64,000 nt of DNA from Halomarina ordinaria (GCF_030553305.1 NZ_JARRAH010000001.1:1-64000); one strand, 5' to 3'; counted from the first letter of the stretch, positions 33,521-42,642 are shown. A program made the numbers and translations. Notes: generated by a model from the sequence alone, not told the origin.

Positions 33521-35053
33521 ATGAGAGCGGCGCTCGTCATCCTCGACGGCTGGGGCCTCGGCGCGGGAAGCGGGTTCGTCGACGACGGCGGCCGGGACGC
33601 CGTCTCGGCGGCCGAGACGCCGACCGTCGACCGTCTGCGCGAGACCGGCGCGTTCACCACCCTCGAGACCCACGGCCGGTGGGTCGGCCTCCCCGAGGGG
33701 CAGATGGGCAACAGCGAGGTCGGCCACCTCACCATCGGGGCGGGACGGGTGGTCGAACAGGACGCCGCGCGCATCGACGACGCCGTCGAGGACGGTACGC
33801 TCAGGGAGAACACGGCCGTCCGCGCCGCCCTCCGCTTCGCCCACCAGCACGGCGGGCGCGTCCACTTCATGGGCCTCGTCAGCGACGGCGGGGTCCACTC
33901 CATGCAGACCCACCTCCACGCGCTCGTCCACCTCGCCGCCGAGCGGGGCGTCGAGGCGGTCACGCACGCCTTCACTGACGGGCGCGACACGGCGCCGACC
34001 GGCGGGTCGGGCTACCTCGCCGACCTCGAATCCGCGGTGGAGGCGGCCGGCACGGGCGACGTGGCGACGGTCTGCGGGCGCTACTACGCGATGGACCGCG
34101 ACGAGAACTGGGAGCGGACGAAGCGCGCCTACGACGCCATCGTCGACCGGGAGGCCCCCCACGAGGCCGAGAGCGCCGTCGCGGCCGTCGAGGCGGCCTA
34201 CGACCGCGGCGAGACCGACGAGTACGTCGAACCCACGCTCGTCGCGGGCGGACCCGCCCTGACGGACGGCGACAGCGTCGTCTTCGTCAACTTCCGGGCC
34301 GACCGCGCCCGCCAGCTCGTCCGGCTGCTCGCCGACATCGACCCCGTCTGGGCGTTCGAGACTCGCTCGCCGGACGTCCACCTCACGACGATGACGGAGT
34401 ACGACGCGACGTTCGACCTGCCCGTCGCCTTCCCGCCCCGCCAGCCCGCGGACACCCTCGGGGAGGTCGTCTCCGAAGCCGGACTGACACAGGCGCGTCT
34501 CGCCGAGTCGGAGAAGTACGCCCACGTCACCTACTTCCTCAACGGCGGGCGCGAGGTGGAGTTCGACGGCGAGATTCGACGCATCGTGAAGAGTCCCGAC
34601 GTCCCGACGTACGACCGGCGACCGGCGATGAGCGCCCCCGAACTGACCGACACCGCAGTCGAGGTGGTCGAGACGAGCGACCCCGACCTCCTCGTGCTCA
34701 ACTACGCGAACCCCGACATGGTGGGCCACTCGGGTGACTTCGACGCCGCCGTCGACGCCTGCGAGGCCGTCGACGCCCAGCTGGACCGCCTCCTCGACGC
34801 GCTCCGGGGGGCCGGCGCGAACGTGCTCGTCACAGCCGACCACGGCAACGCCGACGACATGGGGACCGAGGACGACCCCCACACCGCCCACACCCTCAAC
34901 CCGGTGCCCGCGATGCTCGTCGGCCCCGGTGAGGTGGAAGACCGGACGCTCCGCGAGGGGGCGGGGCTGGACGCCGTCGCGCCGACGCTCCTCGAACTGC
35001 TGGACCTCCCGCGACCCGAGGCGATGACCGGCGAGTCGCTCGTCGAGCGGTGA
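33521..35053 (+). CDS. gpmI: 2,3-bisphosphoglycerate-independent phosphoglycerate mutase
   Basis: Interconverts 3- and 2-phosphoglycerate in glycolysis/gluconeogenesis. 510 residues, normal for the cofactor-independent enzyme. Metal aspartate D9 (VILDGWG), phospho-serine nucleophile S65 in GQMGNSEVGHL, the DGRDTAPTGG loop, HFMGLVSDGGVHS, and the second metal site ITADHGNADDM-type near residue 440 are visible. ATG 33521 gives the standard MRAALVILDGWG start. Divergent from nurA. Confidence 0.97.
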   Translation: MRAALVILDGWGLGAGSGFVDDGGRDAVSAAETPTVDRLRETGAFTTLETHGRWVGLPEGQMGNSEVGHLTIGAGRVVEQDAARIDDAVEDGTLRENTAVRAALRFAHQHGGRVHFMGLVSDGGVHSMQTHLHALVHLAAERGVEAVTHAFTDGRDTAPTGGSGYLADLESAVEAAGTGDVATVCGRYYAMDRDENWERTKRAYDAIVDREAPHEAESAVAAVEAAYDRGETDEYVEPTLVAGGPALTDGDSVVFVNFRADRARQLVRLLADIDPVWAFETRSPDVHLTTMTEYDATFDLPVAFPPRQPADTLGEVVSEAGLTQARLAESEKYAHVTYFLNGGREVEFDGEIRRIVKSPDVPTYDRRPAMSAPELTDTAVEVVETSDPDLLVLNYANPDMVGHSGDFDAAVDACEAVDAQLDRLLDALRGAGANVLVTADHGNADDMGTEDDPHTAHTLNPVPAMLVGPGEVEDRTLREGAGLDAVAPTLLELLDLPRPEAMTGESLVER

Positions 35054-35054
35054 C

Positions 35055-35240
35055 CTACCGACCGTCGCGTCCCTCGCGCCCGTCGCGGGTGTCCCGCCGC
35101 GCGGCGCGTTCGGCGCTCTCCCAGTCGGTCGCCGCCACCTCGCGGCGCTCGCGCTCCTCGCTCACGAACGCGTAGAGGGCGAGCGACCCGCCGACCGCCA
35201 CCGCGAGGAACAGTCCGAAGAGGAGGGCTTCGGTGGCCAT
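35055..35240 (-). CDS. Small single-span membrane protein
   Basis: 61 residues: MATEALLFGLFLAVAVGGSL forms one helix followed by a basic/acidic cytoplasmic tail (RERREVAATDWESAERAAR). No known domain recognised. Convergent with gpmI by one base, and 24 bases before the end of the amidohydrolase gene upstream on its own strand. Codon use is typical, so it is probably real. Confidence 0.65.
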   Translation of the reverse strand: MATEALLFGLFLAVAVGGSLALYAFVSEERERREVAATDWESAERAARRDTRDGREGRDGR

Positions 35241-35264
35241 ACGAGCTATCGAATGTTCGAGCAG

Positions 35265-36800
35265 TTAATCGTTCCGCCGGTAGACCACCTCGCCGTCGAC
35301 GACGGTGTGGGTCACGTCGATGTCGGCGATTTCCTCGGGGGCGACCGCCCACGGCGACTCGGCGAGGACGGCGAAGTCGGCGCGCTTGCCCACCTCGACG
35401 GTGCCCAGTTCGTCCTCGTCGAAGCCGGCGTAGGCCGCGCCGGCCGTGTACGCGCGCAGCGCCTCGGTGACGGTGAGGCGCTGGCGCTCGTCGGGGGCGG
35501 TGACGACCTGCTCGACGCCGAACAGCGGATCCATCGGCATGCAGTCGCTCCCGAACGCGAGGGGGACGCCCGCGTCCAGCAGGTCGCGGTAGCGGTTCGT
35601 CGCGCGGGCGCGCTCCGGCCCGAGTCGGTCGTCGTAGAGGCCGCCCTCGCGCGCCCACTTGAGGAAGTTCGGCTGGACGGAGGCGACCACGTCGAGGTCG
35701 GCGAAGCGCTCGACGAGGTCCTCGCGCAGCAGTTCGACGTGCTCGACGCGGTGGCGTCGCTCGCCGGGTGCCTCGCACTCCGCGTAGGCGTCGAGGACGG
35801 CCTCGATGGCCGCGTCACCGATGGCGTGGGCGGTGAACTGCAGGCCGGCGCCGTCGGCCCGGGCGACGAGTGCGTCGAGTTCCTCGGGCGCGACGACCCA
35901 CTGGCCGCGCCCGTCGCCCTCCCGGTAGGGTTCCGAGAGCTTCGCGGTGCGCGCGCCGAAGCTCCCGTCGGTGAAACTCTTGACCGCGCCGACGCGCACC
36001 ATGTCGCTCCCGGCGTTCGTCCGGAGGCCGAGCTCGACGAGCGAGTCGAGGTGGTCGCTCCAGTAGTTGATGCGCACCCGGAGGTCGAGGGCGTCGGCCG
36101 CGTCGAGGTCGCGGTAGACGGCCGGCGCCGCCGAGTTGCGCACCATGTCGTGGACGCCCGTGACGCCCAGTTCGTGCGCCCGGTCCCTGGCGGCCGTCAC
36201 CAGCGCGCGCGTCCCCGACTCGTCCGGTTCGACCGCGGCGGCGACGGCGGTCGCGGCGTCCTCGACGACGACGCCCGTGGCGACGCCGCCCTCGCGTTGC
36301 ACGTCGCCGTCCGGCAGGTCGTCGGCGAGTCGCTCCAGGGCGACGCCGTTGAGGCTCGCGGTGTGGAGGTCCTCGCGGAAGGCGGCGACGGGGCGCTCCT
36401 CGCTCACCGCGTCGAGGTCCTCGCGGGTGAGGTAGCGCGCCTCGGCCCACGTGCTCTCGTCGTAGCCGTAGCCCAGTATCCATCCCTCGTCGTCGCGGGC
36501 GTTCTCCGCGAGCAGGTCGACGGCGTCGGCGGGTGCCGCCGCCGCGGAGAGGTCGGCGTGGACGAGCGAGCGCCCGACCATCGGGAGGTGGGTGTGGGCG
36601 TCGACGAACCCCGGCAGGACGACGCCGCCGTCGAGGTCGAGGACGGTCGTCGCGGCACCCACGAGGAAGTCGACCTCGTAGGCGGCGTCCACCCGGACGA
36701 TGCGACCGTCGCGGACCGCGACCGCCTCGTACGTCTCGTCGGGGTCGGCGAGCGTGTGTACCGTCGCGTTCGTGAGCACGAGGTCGGCGGGCGTCGTCAT
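35265..36800 (-). CDS. Amidohydrolase family protein (YtcJ-like)
   Basis: 511 residues, metal-dependent hydrolase fold. VVLPGFVDAHTHLPMVGR carries the HxH metal site (about 62-79), QFTAHAIGDAAIEAVLDAYA and HRVEHVELL supply further histidines, and FGSDCMPMDPLFGVEQVV the catalytic aspartate. YtcJ/NfdA-type enzymes hydrolyse N-substituted formamides or related amides; true substrate unknown. ATG 36800 (MTTPADLVLTNATV) is chosen over one nine codons upstream because homologues begin with the metal-domain strand. Confidence 0.88.
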   Translation of the reverse strand: MTTPADLVLTNATVHTLADPDETYEAVAVRDGRIVRVDAAYEVDFLVGAATTVLDLDGGVVLPGFVDAHTHLPMVGRSLVHADLSAAAAPADAVDLLAENARDDEGWILGYGYDESTWAEARYLTREDLDAVSEERPVAAFREDLHTASLNGVALERLADDLPDGDVQREGGVATGVVVEDAATAVAAAVEPDESGTRALVTAARDRAHELGVTGVHDMVRNSAAPAVYRDLDAADALDLRVRINYWSDHLDSLVELGLRTNAGSDMVRVGAVKSFTDGSFGARTAKLSEPYREGDGRGQWVVAPEELDALVARADGAGLQFTAHAIGDAAIEAVLDAYAECEAPGERRHRVEHVELLREDLVERFADLDVVASVQPNFLKWAREGGLYDDRLGPERARATNRYRDLLDAGVPLAFGSDCMPMDPLFGVEQVVTAPDERQRLTVTEALRAYTAGAAYAGFDEDELGTVEVGKRADFAVLAESPWAVAPEEIADIDVTHTVVDGEVVYRRND

Positions 36801-36851
36801 TGGGTGAACCGCGTCGCCGTCCGGCAAAAGGTTAGCTCATCGCGCCGCCGC

Positions 36852-37061
36852 TCACTCCTCGTAGACGCCGCCCTCGTCGACGACGAACCGGTACGTCTCG
36901 GGGACCATGTAGTAGTCGTTGCCGCAGTGCTGTGCCCGGTAGGTCGTCCCGTCGGCGTCGAGGTTCACCTGCCAGACGACGGTCGCACCGCACTCCGGAC
37001 AGCGGGCCTCCTCCAGCGCGCTCACGAACGGGACGACGGTGTCGTCCTCGATGTCGACCAT
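36852..37061 (-). CDS. Small zinc-ribbon-like protein
   Basis: 69 residues starting MVDIEDDTVVPFVSALEEAR. CPECGATVVWQVN and HCGNDYYMVPETY provide a CxxC plus HC pair, a likely single zinc site. Soluble, acidic; typical haloarchaeal zinc microprotein. ATG 37061 gives a compact protein; the longer frame upstream would read antisense through the divergent frame at 37062-37307. Function unknown. Confidence 0.75.
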   Translation of the reverse strand: MVDIEDDTVVPFVSALEEARCPECGATVVWQVNLDADGTTYRAQHCGNDYYMVPETYRFVVDEGGVYEE

Positions 37062-37130
37062 ACCACGACTTGCGCGCGGCGGGGCTTCAACCCCGGCGGT
37101 CCGCACCCGGTCGGCGAGCGATACGACACC

Positions 37131-37307
37131 ATCAGCGCCGACGGCCACACGCTCGTCGGGCGGGTCGGAGACGACTACGACGCCTTCGAGTTCACCGGTC
37201 GCATCACGCGACTCGACCGCTCGGGCGTCGCGGTGGTGAAGGTCGACGGCGAGGTGGTCGCGCGAGACGGCGGTGCCGTCGACCAGCGCCCCCAGACCGG
37301 CGACTGA
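37131..37307 (+). CDS. Coding-like small ORF without a recognisable start codon
   Basis: Frame ISADGHTLVGRVGDDYDAFEF and onward (about 58 residues to TGA at 37305) has haloarchaeal codon bias and acidic character, and its stop directly abuts the stop of the convergent FNT gene, typical of compact real gene pairs. Yet no ATG, GTG or TTG occurs in frame between the divergent gene's start at 37061 and this segment; ATC at 37131 is only a near-cognate candidate. Either an unusual start, a sequencing error or a decayed gene. Confidence 0.5.
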   Translation: MSADGHTLVGRVGDDYDAFEFTGRITRLDRSGVAVVKVDGEVVARDGGAVDQRPQTGD

Positions 37308-38150
37308 TTACTCGATGTTCTCGGGGTCGACGTCGACCGAGTCGGGCGTGTCGCCGTAGTATATCTGGCCGTAGTTGAGCAGCGCGACGAAGACGAACCC
37401 GCCGACGATGTTCCCGAGGGTCGTCCACAGGAGGAAGTGCCCGAACTGCGCGAGGGTCACGCCGGTCCCGAGGAACATCGCGCCGAGCACCTCCGTCGTC
37501 CCCAGCAGGCTGTGGTGGAACGGCCCGAAGCCGATGCCGGCGGTAACGACGAACACGACGAGCACGCCGCTCACGGTCTCGCGGCTGGCGGCGAGCAGCC
37601 ACGTCGCCAGCCCCATCAGCCAGCCGGCGACGACGCCGCTCAGGAGTATCGTCCACCACGAGAAGGGGAGCAACGCCTCCGCGAGCGACCCGAACGACGA
37701 CGGCGAGACGATGCCGAGGGCGGGGCCGAGCACGGAGACCAGCCCCGCGAACACGGTACAGCCGACGAGGTTCGCGGCGTAGATGATGCTCCAGAGCCGG
37801 CCCAGGTCGCGGAGGTCCGCGTGCCCGCTCAGCACGGGGAGCCACGCCATCGTGGTGTGGGCCGTGAACAGTTCGGTCTGGCCGATCATCACGAGGAGGA
37901 AGCCGACGGCGGAGACGCTCGCCAGGGTGAGCTGTTTCGCGAGGTCGGAGCCGAACTCCGGCATGAAGGTGAGCGCCATCGCCATGAACAGCGCGCCGAA
38001 GCTCACGTTCATCCCGGCGGCGAGGCCGGAGACGACGAGCGCACCGTTCGAGCGCCTGAGCTCCCGAATCGCGTTCTCCACCTGCTTCTCCAGTATCTGT
38101 TTGAAGTTCCGGGAGTCGGTCGTCGACCCCGCCGTCTGTTGGTCCACCAT
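37308..38150 (-). CDS. Formate/nitrite transporter (FNT) family channel
   Basis: 280 residues, six helices, FocA/NirC pentameric channel type. Signature elements GALVVSGLAAGMNVSFGALF, MIGQTELFTAHTTMAWLPVL and GIGFGPFHHSLLGTTEVLGA include the family's conserved helix-break regions; GGFVFVALLNYGQIYYG closes the core. Conducts formate, nitrite or hydrosulfide. Start ATG 38150 (MVDQQTAGSTTDSRN) preferred over longer forms because homologous N-termini are short and soluble. Divergent from hmgA. Confidence 0.9.
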   Translation of the reverse strand: MVDQQTAGSTTDSRNFKQILEKQVENAIRELRRSNGALVVSGLAAGMNVSFGALFMAMALTFMPEFGSDLAKQLTLASVSAVGFLLVMIGQTELFTAHTTMAWLPVLSGHADLRDLGRLWSIIYAANLVGCTVFAGLVSVLGPALGIVSPSSFGSLAEALLPFSWWTILLSGVVAGWLMGLATWLLAASRETVSGVLVVFVVTAGIGFGPFHHSLLGTTEVLGAMFLGTGVTLAQFGHFLLWTTLGNIVGGFVFVALLNYGQIYYGDTPDSVDVDPENIE

Positions 38151-38250
38151 GGTGGCTGTCGGATGCGTACACGAGTTCCCCATATGAGTGTACTCACCCG
38201 TGGACGTCCCGAAGGGCAACCCTTAGCCCCTCCCCGGCCGACCCCCGCGT

Positions 38251-39462
38251 ATGACCACTGCCGAGGACCTCGCGGCGCGCGTGCGCGAGGGCGACCTCAG
38301 ACTGCACGAACTCGAAGCACACGCGGACGCCGACACGGCCGCGGCCGCCCGCCGCCACCTGCTCGAAACGGAGACCGGGGCCGACCTCTCGACGGTCGGC
38401 GACTACTCGTTCGACGCCGCGGACGCCGACTCCGCCATCGAGAACATGGTCGGCGCGGCGCAGATTCCGATGGGGGTCGTCGGTCCCGTCCGCCTCGACG
38501 GCGGCGCCGCGACCGGCGAGCGCTACCTCCCGCTGGCGACGACCGAGGGGGCGCTCCTGGCGAGCGTCAACCGCGGCTGTACGGCCATCAGGCGGGCGGG
38601 CGGCGCGACGGCGCGCGTCCTGAAGTCGGCGATGACACGTGCGCCGGTGTTCCGCGTCGCGGACGTCGGCGAGGCCGACGCGGTGGTGTCGTGGGTCCGC
38701 GCCAACGAGGCGGCGCTCCGCGACGCCGCCGAGGGTACCACGAGCCACGGCGAACTGCGCGAGGTGACGCCCTACGTCGTCGGCGACAACGTCTTCCTCC
38801 GGTTCGCCTACGACACGAAGGACGCGATGGGGATGAACATGGCCACCATCGCCACGCAGGCGGCCTGCGAGGTCGTCGAGGCGGAGACGCCCGCCTCGCT
38901 CGTCGCCCTCTCGGGCAACCTCTGTTCGGACAAGAAACCCGCCGCTGTCAACGCCGTCGAGGGCCGCGGGCGCACCGTCGCCGCCGACGTCGTCCTCCCC
39001 CGGGACCTCGTCGCCGACGTGCTGAAGACGACGCCGGAGGCCATCGCGGAGGCCAACACGCGCAAGAACCTCGTCGGGAGCGCGAAGGCGGGGGCGCTGG
39101 GGTTCAACGCCCACGCCGCGAACGTCGTCGCCGCCGCCTTCCTCGCGCTGGGGCAGGACCCCGCACAGGTCGTCGAGGGGAGCAACACCATCACCACGGC
39201 GGACGTGCGCGACGGCGACCTCTACGCCAGCGTGACGCTCGCCTCGCTGGAGGTCGGCACCGTCGGCGGCGGGACGAAACTCCCCACCCAGTCGGAGGCG
39301 CTCTCGGTCCTCGGCGTCGGCGGCGGCGGCGACCCGCCGGGGTCGAACGCGGACGCGCTGGCGGAGGTCATCGCCACCGCGACGCTCGCGGGCGAACTCT
39401 CGCTGCTCGGCGCGCTCGCCTCCAGCCACCTCGCCAGCGCCCACGAGGAACTCGGTCGGTAA
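38251..39462 (+). CDS. hmgA: Hydroxymethylglutaryl-CoA reductase (class I)
   Basis: NADPH-dependent reduction of HMG-CoA to mevalonate, the committed step to archaeal isoprenoid lipids and the statin target. 403 residues. IENMVGAAQIPMGVVGPV (catalytic Glu, about 65-82), AYDTKDAMGMNMAT, GNLCSDKKPAAVNAV (catalytic Lys, about 229-243), GGGTKLPTQSEAL and a C-terminal ASSHLASAHEEL with the catalytic histidine are all present. Start ATG 38251, TATA-like CTTAG about 22-30 bases before. A key essential gene for membrane lipid synthesis. Confidence 0.98.
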   Translation: MTTAEDLAARVREGDLRLHELEAHADADTAAAARRHLLETETGADLSTVGDYSFDAADADSAIENMVGAAQIPMGVVGPVRLDGGAATGERYLPLATTEGALLASVNRGCTAIRRAGGATARVLKSAMTRAPVFRVADVGEADAVVSWVRANEAALRDAAEGTTSHGELREVTPYVVGDNVFLRFAYDTKDAMGMNMATIATQAACEVVEAETPASLVALSGNLCSDKKPAAVNAVEGRGRTVAADVVLPRDLVADVLKTTPEAIAEANTRKNLVGSAKAGALGFNAHAANVVAAAFLALGQDPAQVVEGSNTITTADVRDGDLYASVTLASLEVGTVGGGTKLPTQSEALSVLGVGGGGDPPGSNADALAEVIATATLAGELSLLGALASSHLASAHEELGR

Positions 39463-39468
39463 CTCGGC

Positions 39469-39849
39469 TCAGCCCTCGACCGCCCGCGCCTCCCGCTCGG
39501 AGACGACGACGGCGTCCCAGACCACGAGCGCGCCGCCGCCGAGCAGGCAGGCGACGAAGCCGGCGAGCACCAGCGTGTTCCCCGCTATCCCCACCACCGT
39601 GAGCAGTCCCACCGCGACGACGAACAGCATCCACCCGACCGCAGCGAGGGTGTTCCCCGCCCGGACCTGCAGTATCGAGAGCGTGAGGTAGACCGCGCCG
39701 AGGACGCCCCCCGTCGCCGCCGGCGAGAGGCCTACCTCGTCACCCAACAGGGCGAGCGGGAGGACGAGGAGGGCGACGCCGAGCGTAAGCCAGCGGGTCC
39801 GGCCGCGGTCCCCCCTCCGTCGCTTCGCGTCTGTCTCGTCCGATGACAT
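39469..39849 (-). CDS. Small membrane protein, four helices
   Basis: 126 residues with a basic N-terminus (AKRRRGDRGRTR) and about four hydrophobic segments (WLTLGVALLVLPLALL, GVLGAVYLTLSILQVR, MLFVVAVGLLTVVGIA, LVLAGFVACLLGGGALVVW). No recognised domain. Upstream ATG at 39876 would add nine residues. It ends six bases after the convergent hmgA stop. It lies downstream of another small membrane protein (39890-40249) on the same strand. Confidence 0.7.
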   Translation of the reverse strand: MSSDETDAKRRRGDRGRTRWLTLGVALLVLPLALLGDEVGLSPAATGGVLGAVYLTLSILQVRAGNTLAAVGWMLFVVAVGLLTVVGIAGNTLVLAGFVACLLGGGALVVWDAVVVSEREARAVEG

Positions 39850-39889
39850 CACCGGAGACGGGCTTCGGGTGGACATGAGCGTTTCCCCC

Positions 39890-40249
39890 CTACCGCCGGC
39901 GCGTCTCGCTCACGAGGAAGAGGGTGCCCCCGAGGACGACCGCGAACCCGACGAAGAGGACGAGGACGCTCCCGACGCCCGCCGCGAGGACGACGAGTCC
40001 CCACCCGAGCGCGCCGACGCCGTGGGCCAGCGCGACGAACCGCCGGCCGCGGCGGTGGTAGACGACGGCACCGAGCGCGAACCCCGCCGTCAGCGCCACC
40101 GTCGAGAGCACCATCGGCATCACCCGTCGCCCCGCCAGCGAGAACGGTCCGAGGGGCTGGGCGAGGACGAGCGCCCCCGCCAGGCCGACGAGGACGCCGA
40201 CGGCCGTTCCCCACGGGTCGAACCGTCGCTCCTCGCGCTCGGCGCTCAC
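39890..40249 (-). CDS. Small membrane protein, GTG start overlapping previous stop
   Basis: 119 residues, about four helices (WGTAVGVLVGLAGALVLAQP, VLSTVALTAGFALGAVVY, LAHGVGALGWGLVVLAAGV, VLVLFVGFAVVLGGTLF). GTG at 40247-40249 is used because it overlaps the TGA of the 40246-40770 gene as GTGA, the same coupling seen for pyrH-lysS, and gives a start SAEREERRFDPW right before the first helix. Unknown function. Confidence 0.65.
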   Translation of the reverse strand: MSAEREERRFDPWGTAVGVLVGLAGALVLAQPLGPFSLAGRRVMPMVLSTVALTAGFALGAVVYHRRGRRFVALAHGVGALGWGLVVLAAGVGSVLVLFVGFAVVLGGTLFLVSETRRR

Positions 40250-40770
40250 AGCCGCCGGTAGCGCCCGCCGCTCTCGCTCACCTCGCCCGCGCGGCGGAGC
40301 TTCTCCAGAGCGGTCCGCGCGTAGTCGGCGGGGACGCCGTCGTCGGTCGCGTAGTCGACGACCTCCGCCTCGGTCGGCCGGTCGAGGTCCGAGAGCGCGT
40401 CGAGGACGACCTGCTTTCGGCTCCGCGAACTTCCCCGCCCGCGCTCGGCGCGCGCGCCCGCCTCGCGCACCGCGTCGGTATCGACGCCCCCCGACTGGAG
40501 GTACGCCTCGTCGGTCACGACCGCCTCGTCCGCGTCGGCGTCGGTGGCCGCGAACGTCCCGACGTTCGCGTACGCCGCCTCGTTCCCGCTCCGCTCGGCG
40601 AGCAGACGCGCGCGCACCTCGCGGGCGGCGTCCACGTCGTCGCTCCGGTAGAGCGCGCGCAGTTTCTCGAAGCGCGTCGTCCGGCGACACCGGGGACACC
40701 GCGTCGTCTCGGGGCGCCCCTCGACGATGTTCAGCGCCGAGCAGCGCGAACAGCCGACCACCGTGTACAT
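40246..40770 (-). CDS. Zinc-ribbon plus winged-helix protein (DUF5817-like)
   Basis: 174 residues. Two CxxC pairs in the first 33 residues (GCSRCSALN, TRCPRCRRT) form a zinc ribbon; the C-terminal 60 residues (KQVVLDALSDLDRPTEAEVV, TALEKLRRAGEVSESGGRYR) are a winged-helix domain. The combination suggests a DNA- or RNA-binding regulatory protein. I associate it with the haloarchaeal DUF5817 family. First gene of a three-gene minus-strand run with two membrane proteins. Confidence 0.8.
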   Translation of the reverse strand: MYTVVGCSRCSALNIVEGRPETTRCPRCRRTTRFEKLRALYRSDDVDAAREVRARLLAERSGNEAAYANVGTFAATDADADEAVVTDEAYLQSGGVDTDAVREAGARAERGRGSSRSRKQVVLDALSDLDRPTEAEVVDYATDDGVPADYARTALEKLRRAGEVSESGGRYRRL

Positions 40771-40839
40771 ACCCGTGCTACTTTCCGGACAATCGAAAAC
40801 CCTCCGAACGCTTAGGGTGGTGCCCCGCGAGCGACGGAC

Positions 40840-41178
40840 ATGGACGTCATGTCACGAAGCGACCGGGACCTGGTCGACGCCGTCGAGGGCGTCTCCCTCG
40901 GGCAACTCGTCGTCGGCGAGGAGATGAGCGTACAGTACTTCCGCATCGAACCGGGCGCGGAGGTGCCCGAACACAGCCACCCCCACGAACAGACCGGCTA
41001 CGTGACGGCGGGCGTGCTCACGTTCGTCGTCGACGGCGAGGAGCGCGAGGTGGGCGTCGACGACGCCTACGTCATCCCCGGCGGGGAACCCCACGCGGCG
41101 CGCAACGACGGCGACGACGCCGTCGAGGGCGTCGACGTCTTCTCGCCGCCGCGGCTGAACGCCGACTGGTCGGAGTAG
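40840..41178 (+). CDS. Cupin-domain protein
   Basis: 112 residues, single small beta-barrel cupin. Motif 1 is HSHPHEQTGYVTAG (histidines plus glutamate ligands, about 47-60), motif 2 PGGEPHAARN (about 84-93). Metal-dependent, but reaction unknown; similar proteins act as dioxygenases, isomerases or sensors. Alternative ATG three codons in. Divergent from the DUF5817-like gene. Confidence 0.88.
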   Translation: MDVMSRSDRDLVDAVEGVSLGQLVVGEEMSVQYFRIEPGAEVPEHSHPHEQTGYVTAGVLTFVVDGEEREVGVDDAYVIPGGEPHAARNDGDDAVEGVDVFSPPRLNADWSE

Positions 41179-41271
41179 GGGGGCGAGTGCCGCGGGGCGT
41201 CGCTCGGGGCGAGGAACGCGAGGCCGACGACGAAGACGAAAAGGAACGACGAGCCTCGGGGTTCGTCCGGC

Positions 41272-42534
41272 TCAGGCGCGGTCGCGGATGTTCTCGGCGA
41301 CCTTCTCGGCGAACTCGCTGGTGGCGAGTTTCTCGCCGCCCTCGATCTGGCGCTCGATGTCGTAGGTGACCTGCTTCGAGGAGATGGTCTCCTCGAGGGC
41401 GTCCTTCACGAGGTCGGCGGCGTCGGTCCAGCCGAGATACTCGAGCATGATGCGGCCCGAGAGGATCATCGCGGAGGGGTTGACCTTGTCCTGGCCGGCG
41501 TACTTCGGCGCGCTGCCGTGGACGGGTTCGGCGAGCATGCGCCCGTCGCCGATGTTGGCGCCGGGGGCGATGCCGAGGCCGCCGATCTGCGCGCCCGCGG
41601 CGTCCGAGAGGTAGTCGCCGTTGAGGTTGGGCATGGCGAGCACGTCGTACTGGTCCGTGCGCGTCAGTAGCTGCTGGAGCATGTTGTCGGCGATGCGGTC
41701 GTTGACGACGACGGCGTCCTCGGGGGCGTCACCGTCGCGCTCCTCCCAGAGCGTGTCCTCGGTGATGACCTCCTCGCCGTACTCCTCCTCGGCGACCTCG
41801 TAGCCCCAGTCGCGGAAGGTGCCCTCGGTGAACTTCATGATGTTGCCCTTGTGGACGAGCGTCACCGAGTCGCGGCCGTTCTCCAGCGCGTAGTCGATGG
41901 CCTTGCGGACGAGGCGCTTCGTGCCGAACTCCGTGATGGGCTTGATGCCGATGCCGACCGGGCCGTCGTGGATGGTCGAGTCGAAGCCCATCTCCTCCTC
42001 GATGAACGTGCGGACCTGTTCGACCTCCTCGGTGCCGGCCTCCCACTCGATGCCGGCGTAGACGTCCTCCGTGTTCTCGCGGAAGTTGACCATGTCCATC
42101 TGCTCGGGGTGTTTGACCGGCGAGGGGACCCCGTCGAGGTGGTAGGTCGGCCGCATGTTCGTGTAGAGGTCGAGCTTCTTTCGGAGCGCGACGTTCAGCG
42201 AGCGGAAGCCGGCGCCGACGGGCGTCGTCAGGGGGCCCTTGATGGCGACGCGGAACTCCTTGATGGCCTCGATGGTGTCGTTCGGGAGGTTCTCGTCGTA
42301 CATCTCGCGGGCGGACTCGCCGGCGTAGAGGCGCATCCAGTGTATCTCACGCCCGGTCGCCTCCGCGGCCGCCTCGAGGACCGTCTGGGCCGCCGGCCCG
42401 ACGTCCTGCCCGATGCCGTCCCCGTAGATGATGGGGATGACGGGGTTGTCGGGGACCTCCAGTTCGTCGCTCTCGGCGTCCGCTACGGTGATGGATTCGC
42501 CGCCTTCGGGCACCTCGACCTTCTCGTAGCTCAT
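41272..42534 (-). CDS. icd: NADP-dependent isocitrate dehydrogenase
   Basis: TCA-cycle oxidative decarboxylation of isocitrate to 2-oxoglutarate. 420 residues from MSYEKVEVPEGGESI. IPIIYGDGIGQDVG, GFRSLNVALRKKLDLYTNMR (substrate phosphate-like arginines and serine), AMPNLNGDYLSDAAGAQIGG and EPVHGSAPKYAGQDKVNP are the isocitrate/isopropylmalate family signatures. TATA-like CTAAAATG lies 23-30 bases upstream of ATG 42534. Divergent from the E2 gene, whose substrate class is also 2-oxoacids. Confidence 0.97.
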   Translation of the reverse strand: MSYEKVEVPEGGESITVADAESDELEVPDNPVIPIIYGDGIGQDVGPAAQTVLEAAAEATGREIHWMRLYAGESAREMYDENLPNDTIEAIKEFRVAIKGPLTTPVGAGFRSLNVALRKKLDLYTNMRPTYHLDGVPSPVKHPEQMDMVNFRENTEDVYAGIEWEAGTEEVEQVRTFIEEEMGFDSTIHDGPVGIGIKPITEFGTKRLVRKAIDYALENGRDSVTLVHKGNIMKFTEGTFRDWGYEVAEEEYGEEVITEDTLWEERDGDAPEDAVVVNDRIADNMLQQLLTRTDQYDVLAMPNLNGDYLSDAAGAQIGGLGIAPGANIGDGRMLAEPVHGSAPKYAGQDKVNPSAMILSGRIMLEYLGWTDAADLVKDALEETISSKQVTYDIERQIEGGEKLATSEFAEKVAENIRDRA

Positions 42535-42556
42535 ACGTTGACCTCCCAGTGTCTGG

Positions 42557-42564
42557 CTAAAATG
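42557..42564 (-). promoter_or_regulatory. TATA-like element of icd
   Basis: CTAAAATG on the plus strand (CATTTTAG on the gene strand), 23-30 bases before ATG 42534. Confidence 0.5.
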
Positions 42565-42642
42565 TCTGCCGTTATCCCCGCGGGCCCCCGGTCGGTTGAC
42601 ACGTCCGCTCTCGGTCGGTTCCCCGCTCCGCTCGCCGCCCGG

